Numbered from the stretch's first letter, positions 44,383 through 54,180 are shown. The stretch: DNA of 64,000 nucleotides from Pararhizobium polonicum (GCF_001687365.1 NZ_LGLV01000004.1:434001-498000), one strand, 5' to 3'. The notes: generated by a model from the letters alone, not told the origin. Program-made: numbers and translations.

Positions 44383-44563
44383 CTTTCAAACTCCATTTTC
44401 CGCCGTGGTAGCGGTGATGGCCGTCAAGAGCAAGCCGGGATGCGGCGGACCGTGACGATTGCTGACCGGATGCGAGGCGATGGCCGATGCGGGAGGCGGT
44501 CCCTCCCCGATCGTACCGGATCAAACCCAGCCGGAACAAAATCCGGACAGGCACGTTTCGATA

Positions 44564-44926
44564 TCAGCTGACGATGCGATAACAGACGCTCGCAGTGCCG
44601 GAATTGATCATGCCGATATGGGAGGCGGCAGCCTTGGAGAGATCGAGAACGCGGCCGCGAATGAAAGGGCCCCGGTCGTTGATGCGAACGACGACGGTCT
44701 TGCCGTTGCGCTTGTTGGTGACGGCGACCTTGGTGCCGAACTTGAGATTGCGATGCGCGGCCGTCAGGTAGGAGGCGTTCATCCGTTCGCCGGATGCCGT
44801 GCGTGACGACAGCGCGTACCAGGATGCGCCGCCGCAGCCGGTTCCGGCAGCCTGGCTTGGTGTCACAGATGTAAAGGTTGCCCCCACGGCAAAGAGTGCT
44901 GCCAGCGCAGCAGACGTGAACTTCAT
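44564..44926 (-). CDS. rlpA: RlpA-like septal ring lytic transglycosylase / DPBB protein
   Basis: Small RlpA of 120 residues with a signal peptide (hydrophobic residues about 5-25, ending SQA) and one double-psi beta-barrel: [63 protein letters not shown]. Asp in INDRGPF is the catalytic position of RlpA. No SPOR domain, as in other short rhizobial forms. ATG at 44926 preferred over a TTG at 44935. Confidence 0.88.
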   Translation of the reverse strand: MKFTSAALAALFAVGATFTSVTPSQAAGTGCGGASWYALSSRTASGERMNASYLTAAHRNLKFGTKVAVTNKRNGKTVVVRINDRGPFIRGRVLDLSKAAASHIGMINSGTASVCYRIVS

Positions 44927-44935
44927 CTTGATCAA

Positions 44936-45395
44936 ACAGATGACCCCTTCGGTTGAAATTTAGTCAATCCTTACGAAGGTCGTGCTTGTCGGGGCGAAAA
45001 ATGGCGAAAACGTGCCTCAACCATTAACTTTGCATTAGGATATATTGACGATCTACGAAAAACTAAAATTACGAAATGTTGAATTGCTGTCACATATCCG
45101 CAGAAATGCTTTGGAATCAGTCGGTAATCCAAGATCGCGCGATCACGCCGCCGTGAACTCATCGGTGCACATAAAAAACGATTCAATTTTTTGAAATTGG
45201 CTAAATCTGGCAGATCCGCGAGCTGGAAAACCACATAATCCCGCTTTGGTTGCATTCAATTGGCCAAGTATAGAGAGATATTCTATCCACTTTTATAGAT
45301 CAAACGACGACTTTTCCGTGGATACTGCGACAGCCGGAAGACCGATCTGTCAGCAATCGTTCATACACTATCGCCGACACGCATTACTGCGAAGA
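44936..45395. other. AT-rich intergenic region between rlpA and the epimerase gene
   Basis: About 460 bases clearly richer in A and T than the flanks, with no accepted gene. It should carry the rlpA promoter. A 94-codon frame (44971-45255, minus) lacks a ribosome site and any family look and was not called. No strong hairpin with a T-run was found, so a small RNA cannot be proposed from sequence alone. Confidence 0.4.
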
Positions 45396-46268
45396 TCAAC
45401 CCCGCCAGTGTCCGCCATTCCATAAATCCGCTAGCGAAATCCGATAGTCCGGAAAGCGAAAGACGAAGCCGAGATCACGCAGGCGTGCATTGGAGACGCG
45501 CTTGTTCTCACCATAGAAAGACCGGGCCATCGGCGTGAGTTCGGCGGTCTCGAAGGGGATTTCAGGGGGCGGGGTCACCCCCATCAGGCGGGCGGCTTCC
45601 GCCACGATATCCTGCGGCGGCGCCGGCTCGTGATCGGTGACATTGAAGATGCCGCCGATGGCGCGTCCGGACAGGAACAGCGCGGCACCGGCAATGTCCT
45701 CGACACGGATGCGATTGAAAACCTGGTTCGGCTTGATCAACCGGCGTGCCGTGCCGGCGGCAAGATTGCAGAAGGCGTTGCGGCCGGGACCGTAGATGCC
45801 GGACAGGCGCAGCACCGCGACCGGAATATTGCTCTCCTCGCCAAAGGCGAGCCACGCCTTTTCGGCGGCGACACGCTCCACCGAGCGGGCGGAGACCGGC
45901 TCCAGCGACGCCGCCTCCGTGACCCATGCGCCACCGTGATCGCCATAGACGCCGACGGTCGAGAGATAACCCGCCCATTTCAGGTTCGGCATCAGCTCGG
46001 CAAGCGGCGGCGTTTGCGGATGCATCATCGGATCGCCGTCATGGCCGGGCGCAATGGACTGGATCAGATGTGTCGTGCGCTGCATGGCGGCCGCAAGGTC
46101 CGGCGAAATGCTCACGCCGTCATAAACGAGCGCATCGATACCCAGCTGCCGAAGGCCGGCAATCCTGTCTGGTCCCCGCGTGGTCCCCGTCACCGATTGC
46201 GCGAGCGGCAGGAAGGCTTTGGCAATTGCCGAACCGGAGAAACCGGCGCCGAGAGTGAGAACGTGCAT
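45396..46268 (-). CDS. NAD(P)-dependent epimerase/dehydratase family protein
   Basis: Extended SDR-like protein of 290 residues. Rossmann start [42 protein letters not shown] (the Tyr-rich segment of the SDR site), LRLSGIYGPGRNAF and the C-terminal NVTDHEPAPPQDIV. The YxxxK motif is not evident. Such YeeZ-like proteins have no firmly known substrate. The ATG overlaps the queG stop by one base (TGATG), so translation is probably coupled. The longer open frame upstream is a shadow of queG. Confidence 0.86.
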   Translation of the reverse strand: MHVLTLGAGFSGSAIAKAFLPLAQSVTGTTRGPDRIAGLRQLGIDALVYDGVSISPDLAAAMQRTTHLIQSIAPGHDGDPMMHPQTPPLAELMPNLKWAGYLSTVGVYGDHGGAWVTEAASLEPVSARSVERVAAEKAWLAFGEESNIPVAVLRLSGIYGPGRNAFCNLAAGTARRLIKPNQVFNRIRVEDIAGAALFLSGRAIGGIFNVTDHEPAPPQDIVAEAARLMGVTPPPEIPFETAELTPMARSFYGENKRVSNARLRDLGFVFRFPDYRISLADLWNGGHWRG

Positions 46269-47428
46269 CAGACAACTCCTGCCATTTTCCATTCGGCGAG
46301 CACCTCGGGATCGGTCTCGCCATGCCGTCTTGCCGCAAAATGCGTAAAATCGCCAGCCGCCATCAGCCGTGACAACGCCCAGATGGCCATGCCGCGCACC
46401 GTCGGCGATGTATCCTTCGACAATTCTGCACAGATATCGATCAGGCCGGCATCGCCGGAATTGCCGGCGGCGATCAGACAGTTGCGCACGAACCGGTCGC
46501 GGCCGATGCGCTTGACCGGAGAGCCGGAAAAGAACGTGCGAAACGCCGTGTCGTCGAGCGTCAGCAGATATGACAGCGGCGGCGCCTTCAGATCCTCGCG
46601 CGCCTGCAGCTTCATCTCTGAGGCCGCCGCGGCAAACTTGTTCCAGGGACAGGCGGCCAGACAGTCGTCGCAGCCGTAGATGCGGTTGCCGATCCGCGCG
46701 CGAATGCCGGGATCGATCGGCCCCTTGTGCTCGATCGTCAGATAGGAAATGCAGCGGCGCGCATCGATCTTGTAGGGTGCTGGAAAGGCATCCGTCGGAC
46801 AGGCGTCCAGACAGGCGCGGCAGGAACCGCAATGATCGCGCTCCGGCGCATCGACAAGCAGTTCGGCCGTGGTGAACAGGCTGCCCAGGAACAGCCAGGA
46901 GCCGAACTCGCGGCTGACGAGATTGGTATGTTTTCCCTGCCAGCCGAGGCCGGCCTGCTCGGCCAGCGGTTTTTCCATCACCGGAGCCGTATCGACGAAC
47001 ACCTTGACATCGACGCCAGCCCTGGCTGCGAAACGGGTCGCGACCTCTTTCAGCTTGCCCTTGATCACATCGTGATAGTCACGGTTGCGGGCATAGACCG
47101 AGATCGCACCGAGATCGGGCTTGCCAAGGATCGAACGCGGGTCCTCGTCCGGCCCATAATTCATGCCGAACAGCACGACCGAACGCACATCGCTCCACAA
47201 CACGCGTGGATCGGACCGGCGGGCCGCCGTCTCGGCCATCCAGTCCATCGTGCCGTGATAGCCGCGATCCAGAAAATCGGCGAGGCGTTCGGGGGCCTGC
47301 GGGATGGAATCGGGCAGCGTCACCCGGCAGACATCGAAGCCCTTGTCGCGGGCCTCTTCCTTCAGGAAGCGGGTGAGCGTCCGGAGCCTCTTGTCATGCT
47401 TCTCCGTGTGGAGCGCATCGCCGGGCAC
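46268..47428 (-). CDS. queG: Epoxyqueuosine reductase QueG
   Basis: Cobalamin-dependent iron-sulfur enzyme that makes queuosine from epoxyqueuosine in tRNA. 386 residues. Catalytic Asp146 in [11 protein letters not shown]; two 4Fe-4S clusters with Cys200, Cys203, Cys206, Cys210 and Cys253, Cys256, Cys260 ([29 protein letters not shown]). A C-terminal HEAT-like part follows. GTG start at 47428 with AGGAGACG upstream. Between gst and the epimerase gene, one strand. Confidence 0.95.
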   Translation of the reverse strand: MPGDALHTEKHDKRLRTLTRFLKEEARDKGFDVCRVTLPDSIPQAPERLADFLDRGYHGTMDWMAETAARRSDPRVLWSDVRSVVLFGMNYGPDEDPRSILGKPDLGAISVYARNRDYHDVIKGKLKEVATRFAARAGVDVKVFVDTAPVMEKPLAEQAGLGWQGKHTNLVSREFGSWLFLGSLFTTAELLVDAPERDHCGSCRACLDACPTDAFPAPYKIDARRCISYLTIEHKGPIDPGIRARIGNRIYGCDDCLAACPWNKFAAAASEMKLQAREDLKAPPLSYLLTLDDTAFRTFFSGSPVKRIGRDRFVRNCLIAAGNSGDAGLIDICAELSKDTSPTVRGMAIWALSRLMAAGDFTHFAARRHGETDPEVLAEWKMAGVV

Positions 47429-47494
47429 GGACGTCTCCTATCGCTGGAACATGATATTGGCCGAAAACCGCTTCACACTGTTCGGCATCATGCT

Positions 47495-48187
47495 CTAAAA
47501 ATCCAGATCGGCGTAATGGGATACGGGCGTCACGCCGCGCACGCGTTCGCCCAGCAACGGCCGGAAGGACGGCCGCGACTTCAGCCGCTGATACCAGTCC
47601 TTGACCGCGGGCGCCTCCGACCAGTCGATCTCGCCCAGATAATCCAGCACCGAGATGGCGGCAGCGGCGGCAAGATCGGCATAGGACAGCCGGTCGCCGG
47701 CCAGATAGGTGCGCGAGCCCGCGAGCCAGCCCAGATATTTCAGGTGCTGGCGGATGTTGGAGCGCGACGTGCGCAGCATCTTCGAATCGGGCGCACCGCC
47801 ACCCTGATCCGGCGTCATCTGCAGCTTGAAGATCCGTTCGCGCACCAGCGGCCGCGTCACGTCCGCTTCCATCTTCTGCAGGAACCATTCGACCAGCCTG
47901 CGGATCTCGGCGCGCTGGAAGGGGTCCTCGGCCAGAAGCCGGCGATCGCGCTTCAGGACGCCATTGGTCTCATCGAGATATTCGGAAATCACAGTCGCGC
48001 CACAGAGTGCCCTCATGCTGTCATCGACATAGACCGGCAACGTGCCAGCGGGATTGAGCGTCAGGAAATCACGCCGCTTTTCCCAGGGCTGTTCCTCCGC
48101 CAGTTCCGTCTGATAACCGTATTCCGACAGGATCAGTCGGACGAACCGCGACGAGGTGGACATGGGGTGATGATAAAGTGTCGGCAT
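47495..48187 (-). CDS. Glutathione S-transferase family protein
   Basis: GST of 230 residues. Thioredoxin-like N-terminal domain (MPTLYHHPMSTSSRFVRLIL, LNPAGTLPVYVDD, then the SE-like ATVISEYLDE motif for glutathione) and all-helical C-terminal domain with LAGDRLSYADLAAAAAISVLDY, the N-capping box. Substrate unknown. Upstream of queG with 66 bases between; divergent from uppP. Confidence 0.88.
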   Translation of the reverse strand: MPTLYHHPMSTSSRFVRLILSEYGYQTELAEEQPWEKRRDFLTLNPAGTLPVYVDDSMRALCGATVISEYLDETNGVLKRDRRLLAEDPFQRAEIRRLVEWFLQKMEADVTRPLVRERIFKLQMTPDQGGGAPDSKMLRTSRSNIRQHLKYLGWLAGSRTYLAGDRLSYADLAAAAAISVLDYLGEIDWSEAPAVKDWYQRLKSRPSFRPLLGERVRGVTPVSHYADLDF

Positions 48188-48351
48188 GGCTGGTCAGGCT
48201 TCATCAGTTCGATTGGGAGGAGACGGTTTTGTCGCGGCGGTTACGGCTGGCCACGGTCTACAGGAAAGAGCTATAGGAATTTATGGCCGCGGGCACAAGG
48301 TAGCGGCGATTCCACGTTTCTAAACCCAAATTCTTCAGGGATGCTTAACTT

Positions 48352-49158
48352 ATGGGCGATCACTCGATTATCAGCGCAATCCTTCTGGGGATTATCGAAG
48401 GCATTACGGAATTTCTTCCGATATCCAGCACGGGCCACCTGCTCATTGCCGAGCAATGGCTGGGGCAGCGCTCCGACACCTTCAATATCGTCATACAGGC
48501 GGGCGCGATCCTTGCCGTCACCATCATCTATTGGCAGCGCCTGCTGTCCCTTCTGATCGGCTGGCGCAACCCGGAAAACCGCAGCTACGCCGGAAAATTG
48601 ATTCTGGCATTTCTGGTGACGGCAATCCTCGGCCTGGTCGTCAAGAAGCTCGGCTTCCGTCTACCCGAAAGTGTCACGCCCATCGCCTGGGCGCTCATCA
48701 TCGGCGGGCTATGGATGATCGCCGCGGAAAAGATCGCGGCACGGCGGCCTGAAAGCAGCCATGTGAGCTGGACGGTCGCTGTGATCGTCGGTCTGGCGCA
48801 GATCGTTGCCGGCATCTTCCCTGGAACGTCGCGATCCGGCGCCACCATTTTCGCCGCCATGATTTTCGGCACCCGCAACCGCGCCGCGGCAACGGAATTC
48901 GCGTTTCTGGTCGGCATACCCACCATGTATGCCGCCAGCGCCTTTGAACTGTTGTCGACGATCAAGGATGGCGGTATCGGCAGCGAGGACTGGACGTCGC
49001 TGGGCATCGCCTTCGTCGTCTCGACCATCACCGCATTCATCGCGGTCAAATGGCTGCTGAACTATATCCAGAACAACCGTTTCACCGCCTTTGCCATCTA
49101 TCGCATCATCTTCGGTGCGGCCCTTCTCGGCATGGTGACTGTCGGCTGGGTCAGCTGA
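48352..49158 (+). CDS. uppP: Undecaprenyl-diphosphatase UppP/BacA
   Basis: Inner-membrane phosphatase that recycles undecaprenyl diphosphate for cell wall and O-antigen synthesis; gives bacitracin resistance. 268 residues, about eight helices. Catalytic motifs EGITEFLPISSTGHL near the N-terminus and GIFPGTSRSGATI in the middle are both intact. AGGGA stands eleven bases before the ATG. Followed by a long hairpin shared with the facing small gene. Confidence 0.96.
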   Translation: MGDHSIISAILLGIIEGITEFLPISSTGHLLIAEQWLGQRSDTFNIVIQAGAILAVTIIYWQRLLSLLIGWRNPENRSYAGKLILAFLVTAILGLVVKKLGFRLPESVTPIAWALIIGGLWMIAAEKIAARRPESSHVSWTVAVIVGLAQIVAGIFPGTSRSGATIFAAMIFGTRNRAAATEFAFLVGIPTMYAASAFELLSTIKDGGIGSEDWTSLGIAFVVSTITAFIAVKWLLNYIQNNRFTAFAIYRIIFGAALLGMVTVGWVS

Positions 49159-49167
49159 TCAGGCAAC

Positions 49168-49208
49168 AAAAAAACCGCATGCATCCCGTTTGAAAGGATG
49201 CATGCGGT
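49168..49208 (-). terminator. Strong terminator of the small Cys-protein gene
   Basis: ACCGCATGCATCC (49174-49186) pairs perfectly with 49196-49208 across nine bases, and on the minus strand the stem is followed by seven T. It thus ends transcripts of the minus-strand gene at 49257-49421; for uppP on the plus strand it lacks a T-run. Confidence 0.88.
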
Positions 49209-49256
49209 TCCTGGCCCCCGCCATAGTTCGTGCCGCCCGTTTTGAGGCGGAAAATC

Positions 49257-49421
49257 TTACTTGCCGGCGAGCGTATCGATCGATGCCGTGGTGCAGGGAT
49301 CGACACCATAGGCCGGCGCGCAACCGCTGTGATTGCTGGCGACCGTCTTCGGCGCAGCGAAGGATCCAGCCAGGATGATAAGTGCCGCGCACGCAAAGAA
49401 AATCGCGATCGACTTGCCCAT
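49257..49421 (-). CDS. Small exported or membrane-anchored protein with two cysteines
   Basis: A 54-residue frame: a hydrophobic N-terminal helix (SIAIFFACAALIILAGSFAA) and a short tail SGCAPAYGVDPCTTASI, whose cysteine pair may form a disulfide outside the membrane. Support comes from GAGAGG before the ATG at 49421 and a strong terminator 48 bases after the stop on the same strand. No family recognised. A TTG six codons upstream is a weaker start. Confidence 0.65.
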   Translation of the reverse strand: MGKSIAIFFACAALIILAGSFAAPKTVASNHSGCAPAYGVDPCTTASIDTLAGK

Positions 49422-49608
49422 AAAGAATGTGCCTCTCAAGATGATGTGACGGCGCCCGTCGTCCTGATCCGAACGATGCGGCGCGGCTGCTGTCTATGCG
49501 CTGGAACCAACGTTATCAATATCGACACATGTTGAATCGACGGTAAATGCCAATCGCTTTTTTAAGTGAGGCAGAACTGCAACGCTTTGTTCAGCGCCGA
49601 CCAAAAAG

Positions 49609-49634
49609 AAACCGCCGGTGGATGCCGGCGGTTT
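49609..49634 (-). terminator. Intrinsic terminator after the NDUFA9-like gene
   Basis: AAACCGCCGG (49609-49618) pairs with CCGGCGGTTT (49625-49634); on the minus strand it is followed by CTTTTT. It lies 37 bases after the stop of the NDUFA9-like gene. Confidence 0.85.
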
Positions 49635-49671
49635 TCATTGCAACCAGGAATTTTCGCCTTCGGCCGATGGC

Positions 49672-50652
49672 TCAGGCGGTGCTGCCGGACCGGGTATACT
49701 GGCCCTGCGGGCGGTAACGCACCATGTAAGAGGGCAGAACCGCTTCGACCGACGTCGGCTCGATACCGAACGCCTGCAACGTGCGTCCATCGGCCTGTGC
49801 CGTGGCGGAAACGACATTGTCGCTCTTCAGCAGCGTCACCTGATCGACGGTCAGCGGCGGCGTGATCAACGGTACCATCGACGCGACCGAGCCGATCATC
49901 GAGGCAATGCCGAAGGGGATCGGCAGCAGCACGCGCTGGCGATCGATGGTCTTCAGCATGATCTCGAGACAGTTCTTGAAGGTGAGGACGTCCGGGCCGC
50001 CGATTTCATAGATCCGGCCCCGGGCAATCTTGCCTTCCACCGATTTGGCAACCGCATCGGCGACATCGGTGACATAAACAGGCTGGAACGCCGTCTTGCC
50101 GCCGCCGATCAGGGGCAGGACCGGCGAGAAGCGGGACATTTCGGCGAACTTGTTGAAGAAACCGTCCTCCGGACCGAAGACGATCGACGGCCGCAGGATG
50201 ACCGCGTCCGCAACCGTCTCGAGGATCGCCTTTTCGGCGCGGCCCTTGCTGCGGGCGTACAGCGATTCGGCTGAGGCATCGGCGCCGATGGCGGAGATAT
50301 GGGTCAGCGTCGCACCGGCACCCCGGGCAGCCTCGGCCACCGCGCGGGCGCCAAAATCCTGCACCGAATCGAAGGTGTTGCGGCCGCTCTCGAACAGGAG
50401 ACCAACGCAATTGACGACATGATCGGCGCCCTGCACCGCCGCGTCCACCGATTTGCGATACCGCAGATTGGCCTGAACGAAGGAAATCTGGCCGACATTG
50501 CCGAGCGGCTGCAGGAAACCGGCAAGATCCGGCCGGCGGACCGCGACGCGGATGCGGAAGCCGCGCCTGGCAAGCGCCCGCACGACATGACGGCCGACAA
50601 ATCCGGACCCGCCGAAAACAGTGACGAGCGGCGGGAGATTGGACAAGGTCAT
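49672..50652 (-). CDS. Complex I NDUFA9 subunit family protein (atypical SDR)
   Basis: Extended SDR of the NDUFA9 type, 326 residues. Cofactor loop TVFGGSGFVGRHVV, then VAVRRPDLAGFLQ, HISAIGADASAESLYARSKG where YARSK is the active-site set, and PSIVFGPEDGFFNKFAEM. In mitochondria NDUFA9 is an accessory subunit of complex I; bacterial homologs near uppP are widespread in rhizobia, role unproven. ATG at 50652 chosen over 50679 as the family start (MTLSNLPPLVTVFGG). Confidence 0.88.
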   Translation of the reverse strand: MTLSNLPPLVTVFGGSGFVGRHVVRALARRGFRIRVAVRRPDLAGFLQPLGNVGQISFVQANLRYRKSVDAAVQGADHVVNCVGLLFESGRNTFDSVQDFGARAVAEAARGAGATLTHISAIGADASAESLYARSKGRAEKAILETVADAVILRPSIVFGPEDGFFNKFAEMSRFSPVLPLIGGGKTAFQPVYVTDVADAVAKSVEGKIARGRIYEIGGPDVLTFKNCLEIMLKTIDRQRVLLPIPFGIASMIGSVASMVPLITPPLTVDQVTLLKSDNVVSATAQADGRTLQAFGIEPTSVEAVLPSYMVRYRPQGQYTRSGSTA

Positions 50653-50773
50653 GGCACAGGCACTCCTGATCTTCAGCATGGTGTATGTGAGCTACATAGC
50701 CCAATCATCGGGCGACGGAAAGGCTTATCGCAATGGCTTTTCTGCCACCTTCCGCCGCAGTCCCGGCGGTCCG

Positions 50774-51061
50774 TCAGGCGCCTTCGACGACGACCATTTC
50801 GGCATCGGCGACTTCCTGCCGGATGGCGGCGGCAATCTGGTATTCCGGGGAATTGTAGCAATCGACGGCCGCCTGCAGCGACGGGAACTCGATCACCACG
50901 TTGCGGCCGCGCACATCGCCTTCCAGGCGCTGGAATGCACCGCCGCGGGCCAGAAAATTCGCCCCGTATTTCTCGAACGCCGGCTTGGCCGCGGCGACAT
51001 AGTCCTTGTAACGCTCGGCATCGCGGACATCGACCCGCGCAATCCAGTAGCCCTTTGCCAT
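50774..51061 (-). CDS. DUF1330 family protein
   Basis: Small ferredoxin-like alpha/beta-barrel protein of 95 residues: AKGYWIARVDVRDAERYKDY, FLARGG, VVIEFPSLQAAVDCYNSPEYQ. These are clear DUF1330 marks. Biochemical role unknown. GGGAGAAGGTC before the ATG at 51061. Divergent from the beta-helix gene. Confidence 0.92.
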   Translation of the reverse strand: MAKGYWIARVDVRDAERYKDYVAAAKPAFEKYGANFLARGGAFQRLEGDVRGRNVVIEFPSLQAAVDCYNSPEYQIAAAIRQEVADAEMVVVEGA

Positions 51062-51205
51062 GACCTTCTCCCTAATTTCGTCGTAACCCGGCAATATTCG
51101 TCTGGTTTATTCCGTCAATTCATTTGGCGGGTCAAGCCGCAGCGGCACTCTTTGCAGGACAGTTCCTTCAAACGTGCCGGACAGGACAAACGCTGGAGAT
51201 CCGGA

Positions 51206-52288
51206 ATGTCAGGTATGATGTCAGCCGCCAAAACGGCAGCGGCAACGAGCGCGGCGGTGCTGCTCTATCTCTGTTCCGGGACTGCGCACCCCGCTCTCGC
51301 CAAACCCATGCAATGCGCCCCGGACGTCACCGCGGCCGCAACGGCCCCTGCGACCCCACAGGCTGCAAGCGTAGAGATCCGCTGCGACCTCAGCCTTGCG
51401 CCGACGGATGTCATCAGCAAACGCCTGATCTTTTCAGGCGCCAAAGCATCCGGAGCGACGCTGGATTGCAACGGCGCAACGCTGGACGGCTCGCGCAGTA
51501 CGCTCAATTTCGGCAAGCCGACGGTGCTGATCCGCTCCACCAAGAGCAAGACCGGCGACTGGAGCGTGCCGTCCGACATCACCGTGCGCAACTGCGTCAT
51601 CAGGGGCTCGCTTCGCCTTCAGGGGCTCGGCACCAACGGACAGGCGAAGGAGGTGCAATTGTCCTCGCTGACGCCGGATCACACGGCGCATGCCCAGGCA
51701 TCGGCCCCTTCGCATATCCTGCTCTCCAAACTGACCTTTCTCGCCGATGGCAGGGTTCCCCTTTATATCGGCCCCGGCGTGACCGGTGTTACGCTGGAAA
51801 AATCCTCCTTGACCGGCAGGACCAACGGCCTTGCCGTCTACCTTGACGCCGAATCGGCGCGCAATACGATCAGCGGAAATCACTTTGGCATCGTCGGCAA
51901 GCGCGAGCAGATCGCCATCGACGGTTCCGCCTACAACACGATCTCCGGAAACAGTTTCGACAATCCGATCAGCGGCGGGATTTTTCTCTATCGCAATTGC
52001 GGCGAAGGCGGAACGATCCGGCATCAGAAACCGCAGCACAACACCATATCCGGCAACACATTCACCTATCAGATGGCTTACGCGGCCAAGCCCGCCGTCT
52101 GGCTCAATTCACGCAACGGCGTCCAGCGTCACTGCTTTCTGGACCCCGCCCATCCCTTTGGCAGCAGCCTCAGCTCGCTGGACTTTGCCCAGTTCAACAC
52201 GGTCACGGGCAACCGCCTGATCGGCGGCGGGCCATCGCTCATCCGCAACACCGATCCCAGCAACATCGTTACCGGCAACGGCCAATAA
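51206..52288 (+). CDS. Right-handed parallel beta-helix (NosD-like) exported protein
   Basis: Exported protein of 360 residues. Signal peptide: hydrophobic residues about 9-32 (AAATSAAVLLYLCSG). The body is a beta-helix with recurring coil turns: NTISGNHF, NTISGNSF, NTISGNTF and NTVTGNRL, plus LDCNGATLDG at the first coil, as in carbohydrate-active or NosD-like proteins. No catalytic site can be assigned. GGAG eight bases before ATG 51206; the long frame upstream to 50621 is a shadow of the minus-strand genes. Convergent with pyrF with no gap. Confidence 0.8.
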   Translation: MSGMMSAAKTAAATSAAVLLYLCSGTAHPALAKPMQCAPDVTAAATAPATPQAASVEIRCDLSLAPTDVISKRLIFSGAKASGATLDCNGATLDGSRSTLNFGKPTVLIRSTKSKTGDWSVPSDITVRNCVIRGSLRLQGLGTNGQAKEVQLSSLTPDHTAHAQASAPSHILLSKLTFLADGRVPLYIGPGVTGVTLEKSSLTGRTNGLAVYLDAESARNTISGNHFGIVGKREQIAIDGSAYNTISGNSFDNPISGGIFLYRNCGEGGTIRHQKPQHNTISGNTFTYQMAYAAKPAVWLNSRNGVQRHCFLDPAHPFGSSLSSLDFAQFNTVTGNRLIGGGPSLIRNTDPSNIVTGNGQ

Positions 52289-52987
52289 TCAGAGCGCGCC
52301 GGTCATCTCGGCGAGGATGGCGCGCGCCGCAGCACGCGGGTCGGCGGCCTTGACGATCGGGCGGGCGACGACGAGATGGCTCGATCCGGCGGCAAGCGCA
52401 TCGGCCGGCGTCATCACGCGCTTCTGGTCGCCCCTGTCGCTGCCGGCCGGCCGGATGCCGGGGGTAACGATGGCCATATCCGGGCCGACGATCTTGCGCA
52501 CGGCAGACGATTCCTCGGCCGAGCAGACGATGCCGCCCATGCCCGCTGCCCGTGCCTGTTCGGCGCGCCGCAGCACCAGCGTGTGCGGATCATATTCGTA
52601 GCCGGCGTCGATGACGTCCTGCTCGTCCATGGAGGTGAGCACGGTGACGCCGAGCAGGCAGAGGTCCGATCCCCTGGCCGCCTCCACCGCCGCCCGCATC
52701 GCTTTCGGATAGGCGTGCAGCGTCAGCATCGACATGCCCATCTTGACGATATTCTCGACGCCCTTGGCAACCGTGTTGTCGATATCGAGCAGCTTCATGT
52801 CGAGGAAGACCTTCTTGCCATCCTTGGCAAGGTCGCGGGCGAACTCCAGCCCGCCGGCGAAGACCAGCTGATAGCCGATCTTGTAAAACAGCACGTCGTC
52901 GCCGAGCGTTTTGACGATCGTCTCGGCTTCGCCGATGGTGGGGATATCAAGGCCGACGATCAGCCGGTCGCGCGCGGTCGCAGTCAT
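52289..52987 (-). CDS. pyrF: Orotidine-5'-phosphate decarboxylase
   Basis: Last enzyme of UMP synthesis, 232 residues, TIM barrel. Start LIVGLDIPT, the catalytic Lys/Asp set in [24 protein letters not shown] phosphate loop and [14 protein letters not shown] at 52987 has AAGGATGG upstream; the frame is open to 53125 only as a shadow. It overlaps the histidine-phosphatase gene stop by four bases (ATGA), implying coupled translation. Confidence 0.95.
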   Translation of the reverse strand: MTATARDRLIVGLDIPTIGEAETIVKTLGDDVLFYKIGYQLVFAGGLEFARDLAKDGKKVFLDMKLLDIDNTVAKGVENIVKMGMSMLTLHAYPKAMRAAVEAARGSDLCLLGVTVLTSMDEQDVIDAGYEYDPHTLVLRRAEQARAAGMGGIVCSAEESSAVRKIVGPDMAIVTPGIRPAGSDRGDQKRVMTPADALAAGSSHLVVARPIVKAADPRAAARAILAEMTGAL

Positions 52988-53574
52988 TGTTGCCATCCTT
53001 GCCAGAGCTCCATGGCGGTCCAGTCGCATGCAGGGGACCTGTCTGCAAGAGCAAATGCGAAGAGATTGCCACCGCCCGCCGGCTGGTCGTGGCTGCGCGC
53101 GATCGGCAGGCCGGCCAGATGGCATTTCAGCAGCGTTCCGACACCGCCGTGCCCGACAAACGCAATGGGCCTTGCCGGATCGTGCCGGTCGAGCACGGAG
53201 GTGACAGCCGTCACGATCCGCTTCTGGGCATCGATGGCACGCTCCCAGCCGTTAAAGCTGTCTTGCGGATTGGCGAAGAACCAGTTCGCCGCCTTTTCGA
53301 ATTCGTCCGGCACCAGGAAGCCGGTCGCCGACCGGTCGTTTTCGCCGGCATGCGCCAGCACCTCGACCTGAATACCGCCCGCCCCCGCCAGGATCGCTGC
53401 CGTTTCCAAAGCCTTGGTCTCGTCGCTCGAGACAATACGGGTCAGCGCCTTGGCCCAGTCACACCGGGCCGCGGCCTCGGAACGGGCTTTGCCGATATCG
53501 GACAATCCCCATCGCGGGACCGGCACATCCGGCTCCATGCGGATTTGCGGATGCGTCAGATAGATGCCGAACAT
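52984..53574 (-). CDS. Histidine phosphatase family protein with altered active site
   Basis: Phosphoglycerate mutase-like fold, 196 residues. The usual N-terminal RHG is here YLTHPQI (Thr7-His8-Pro9): the histidine is kept but the arginine is lost. The second arginine (RAxxTA) is Lys in [12 protein letters not shown]. The late VGHGGVGT histidine is present. It may bind rather than hydrolyse phosphate esters, or act on another substrate. Cotranscribed with pyrF; pmtA lies nine bases upstream. Confidence 0.8.
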   Translation of the reverse strand: MFGIYLTHPQIRMEPDVPVPRWGLSDIGKARSEAAARCDWAKALTRIVSSDETKALETAAILAGAGGIQVEVLAHAGENDRSATGFLVPDEFEKAANWFFANPQDSFNGWERAIDAQKRIVTAVTSVLDRHDPARPIAFVGHGGVGTLLKCHLAGLPIARSHDQPAGGGNLFAFALADRSPACDWTAMELWQGWQQ

Positions 53575-53583
53575 CGGGAGGTC

Positions 53584-54180
53584 TCAATGCGTCTTGCGAT
53601 AGACCCACAACTGCGCCGGCGGAATGTTGCGGACGACGAAATCATAATGGGAAATCTGGTAACGGTCGGGCATCGCCACGACCGGCGACAGGGGACCGTA
53701 GGAAATCTGGATCACCGGACGGCCGACGGGCACCCGCGACAACAGGTCGTCGATCAGCGACACGCGCATATGCATCGGAAAATTCAGGAGGGGGACGGCG
53801 GAAATGACGCTGTCGAACTGCTGGCCGTTTCGCGCGCCCAGCGTCTTGTCGAGATCGAAGGCATCGCCGTTGATGAAATCGACGCCGGGATAGGTGCGGA
53901 CCAGGTGCTGGAAGAAATCGGTGGAAAATTCGACGGAGACCAGGTTTTGAGGCTGCACGCCCTTCTGCAGGATCGCCTTGGTGATGACGCCCGTGCCCGG
54001 TCCAAGCTCCAGAACAGGCAGGCCCGAATGCGGATTGACGACGCTTGCCATTCTTCGGGCGGTTACTCCGGATGTCGGCACAATCGAGCCAACCGCCTTC
54101 ATATTGCTGCGCCAACCCTTGAAGAAGCGAATTTCCTCGTCGAATTTCTTGCCAAAACGCTCTTTCAGACGAAAATTCAT
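53584..54180 (-). CDS. pmtA: Phosphatidylethanolamine/phospholipid N-methyltransferase PmtA
   Basis: Rhizobial-type PE N-methyltransferase (Sinorhizobium class), 198 residues, making phosphatidylcholine by three SAM-dependent methylations at the inner membrane surface. KFDEEIRFFKGW and VGSIVPTS.VTARRMASVV mark the family; SAM motif VLELGPGTGVITKAIL. ATG at 54180 gives the standard start MNFRLKERFGKKF; an upstream frame to 54222 lacks support. First gene of a pmtA-phosphatase-pyrF run. Confidence 0.92.
   Translation of the reverse strand: MNFRLKERFGKKFDEEIRFFKGWRSNMKAVGSIVPTSGVTARRMASVVNPHSGLPVLELGPGTGVITKAILQKGVQPQNLVSVEFSTDFFQHLVRTYPGVDFINGDAFDLDKTLGARNGQQFDSVISAVPLLNFPMHMRVSLIDDLLSRVPVGRPVIQISYGPLSPVVAMPDRYQISHYDFVVRNIPPAQLWVYRKTH

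Noticed and set aside
44971..45255. Minus-strand frame of 94 codons in the rlpA-epimerase gap
   Set aside because: Not a shadow of another gene, but it has no ribosome site, odd composition and no recognisable fold; AT-rich promoter DNA explains it better.
46269..46832. Upstream extension of the epimerase frame
   Set aside because: These codons are an alternative frame of queG; the ATG at 46268 starts the Rossmann fold.
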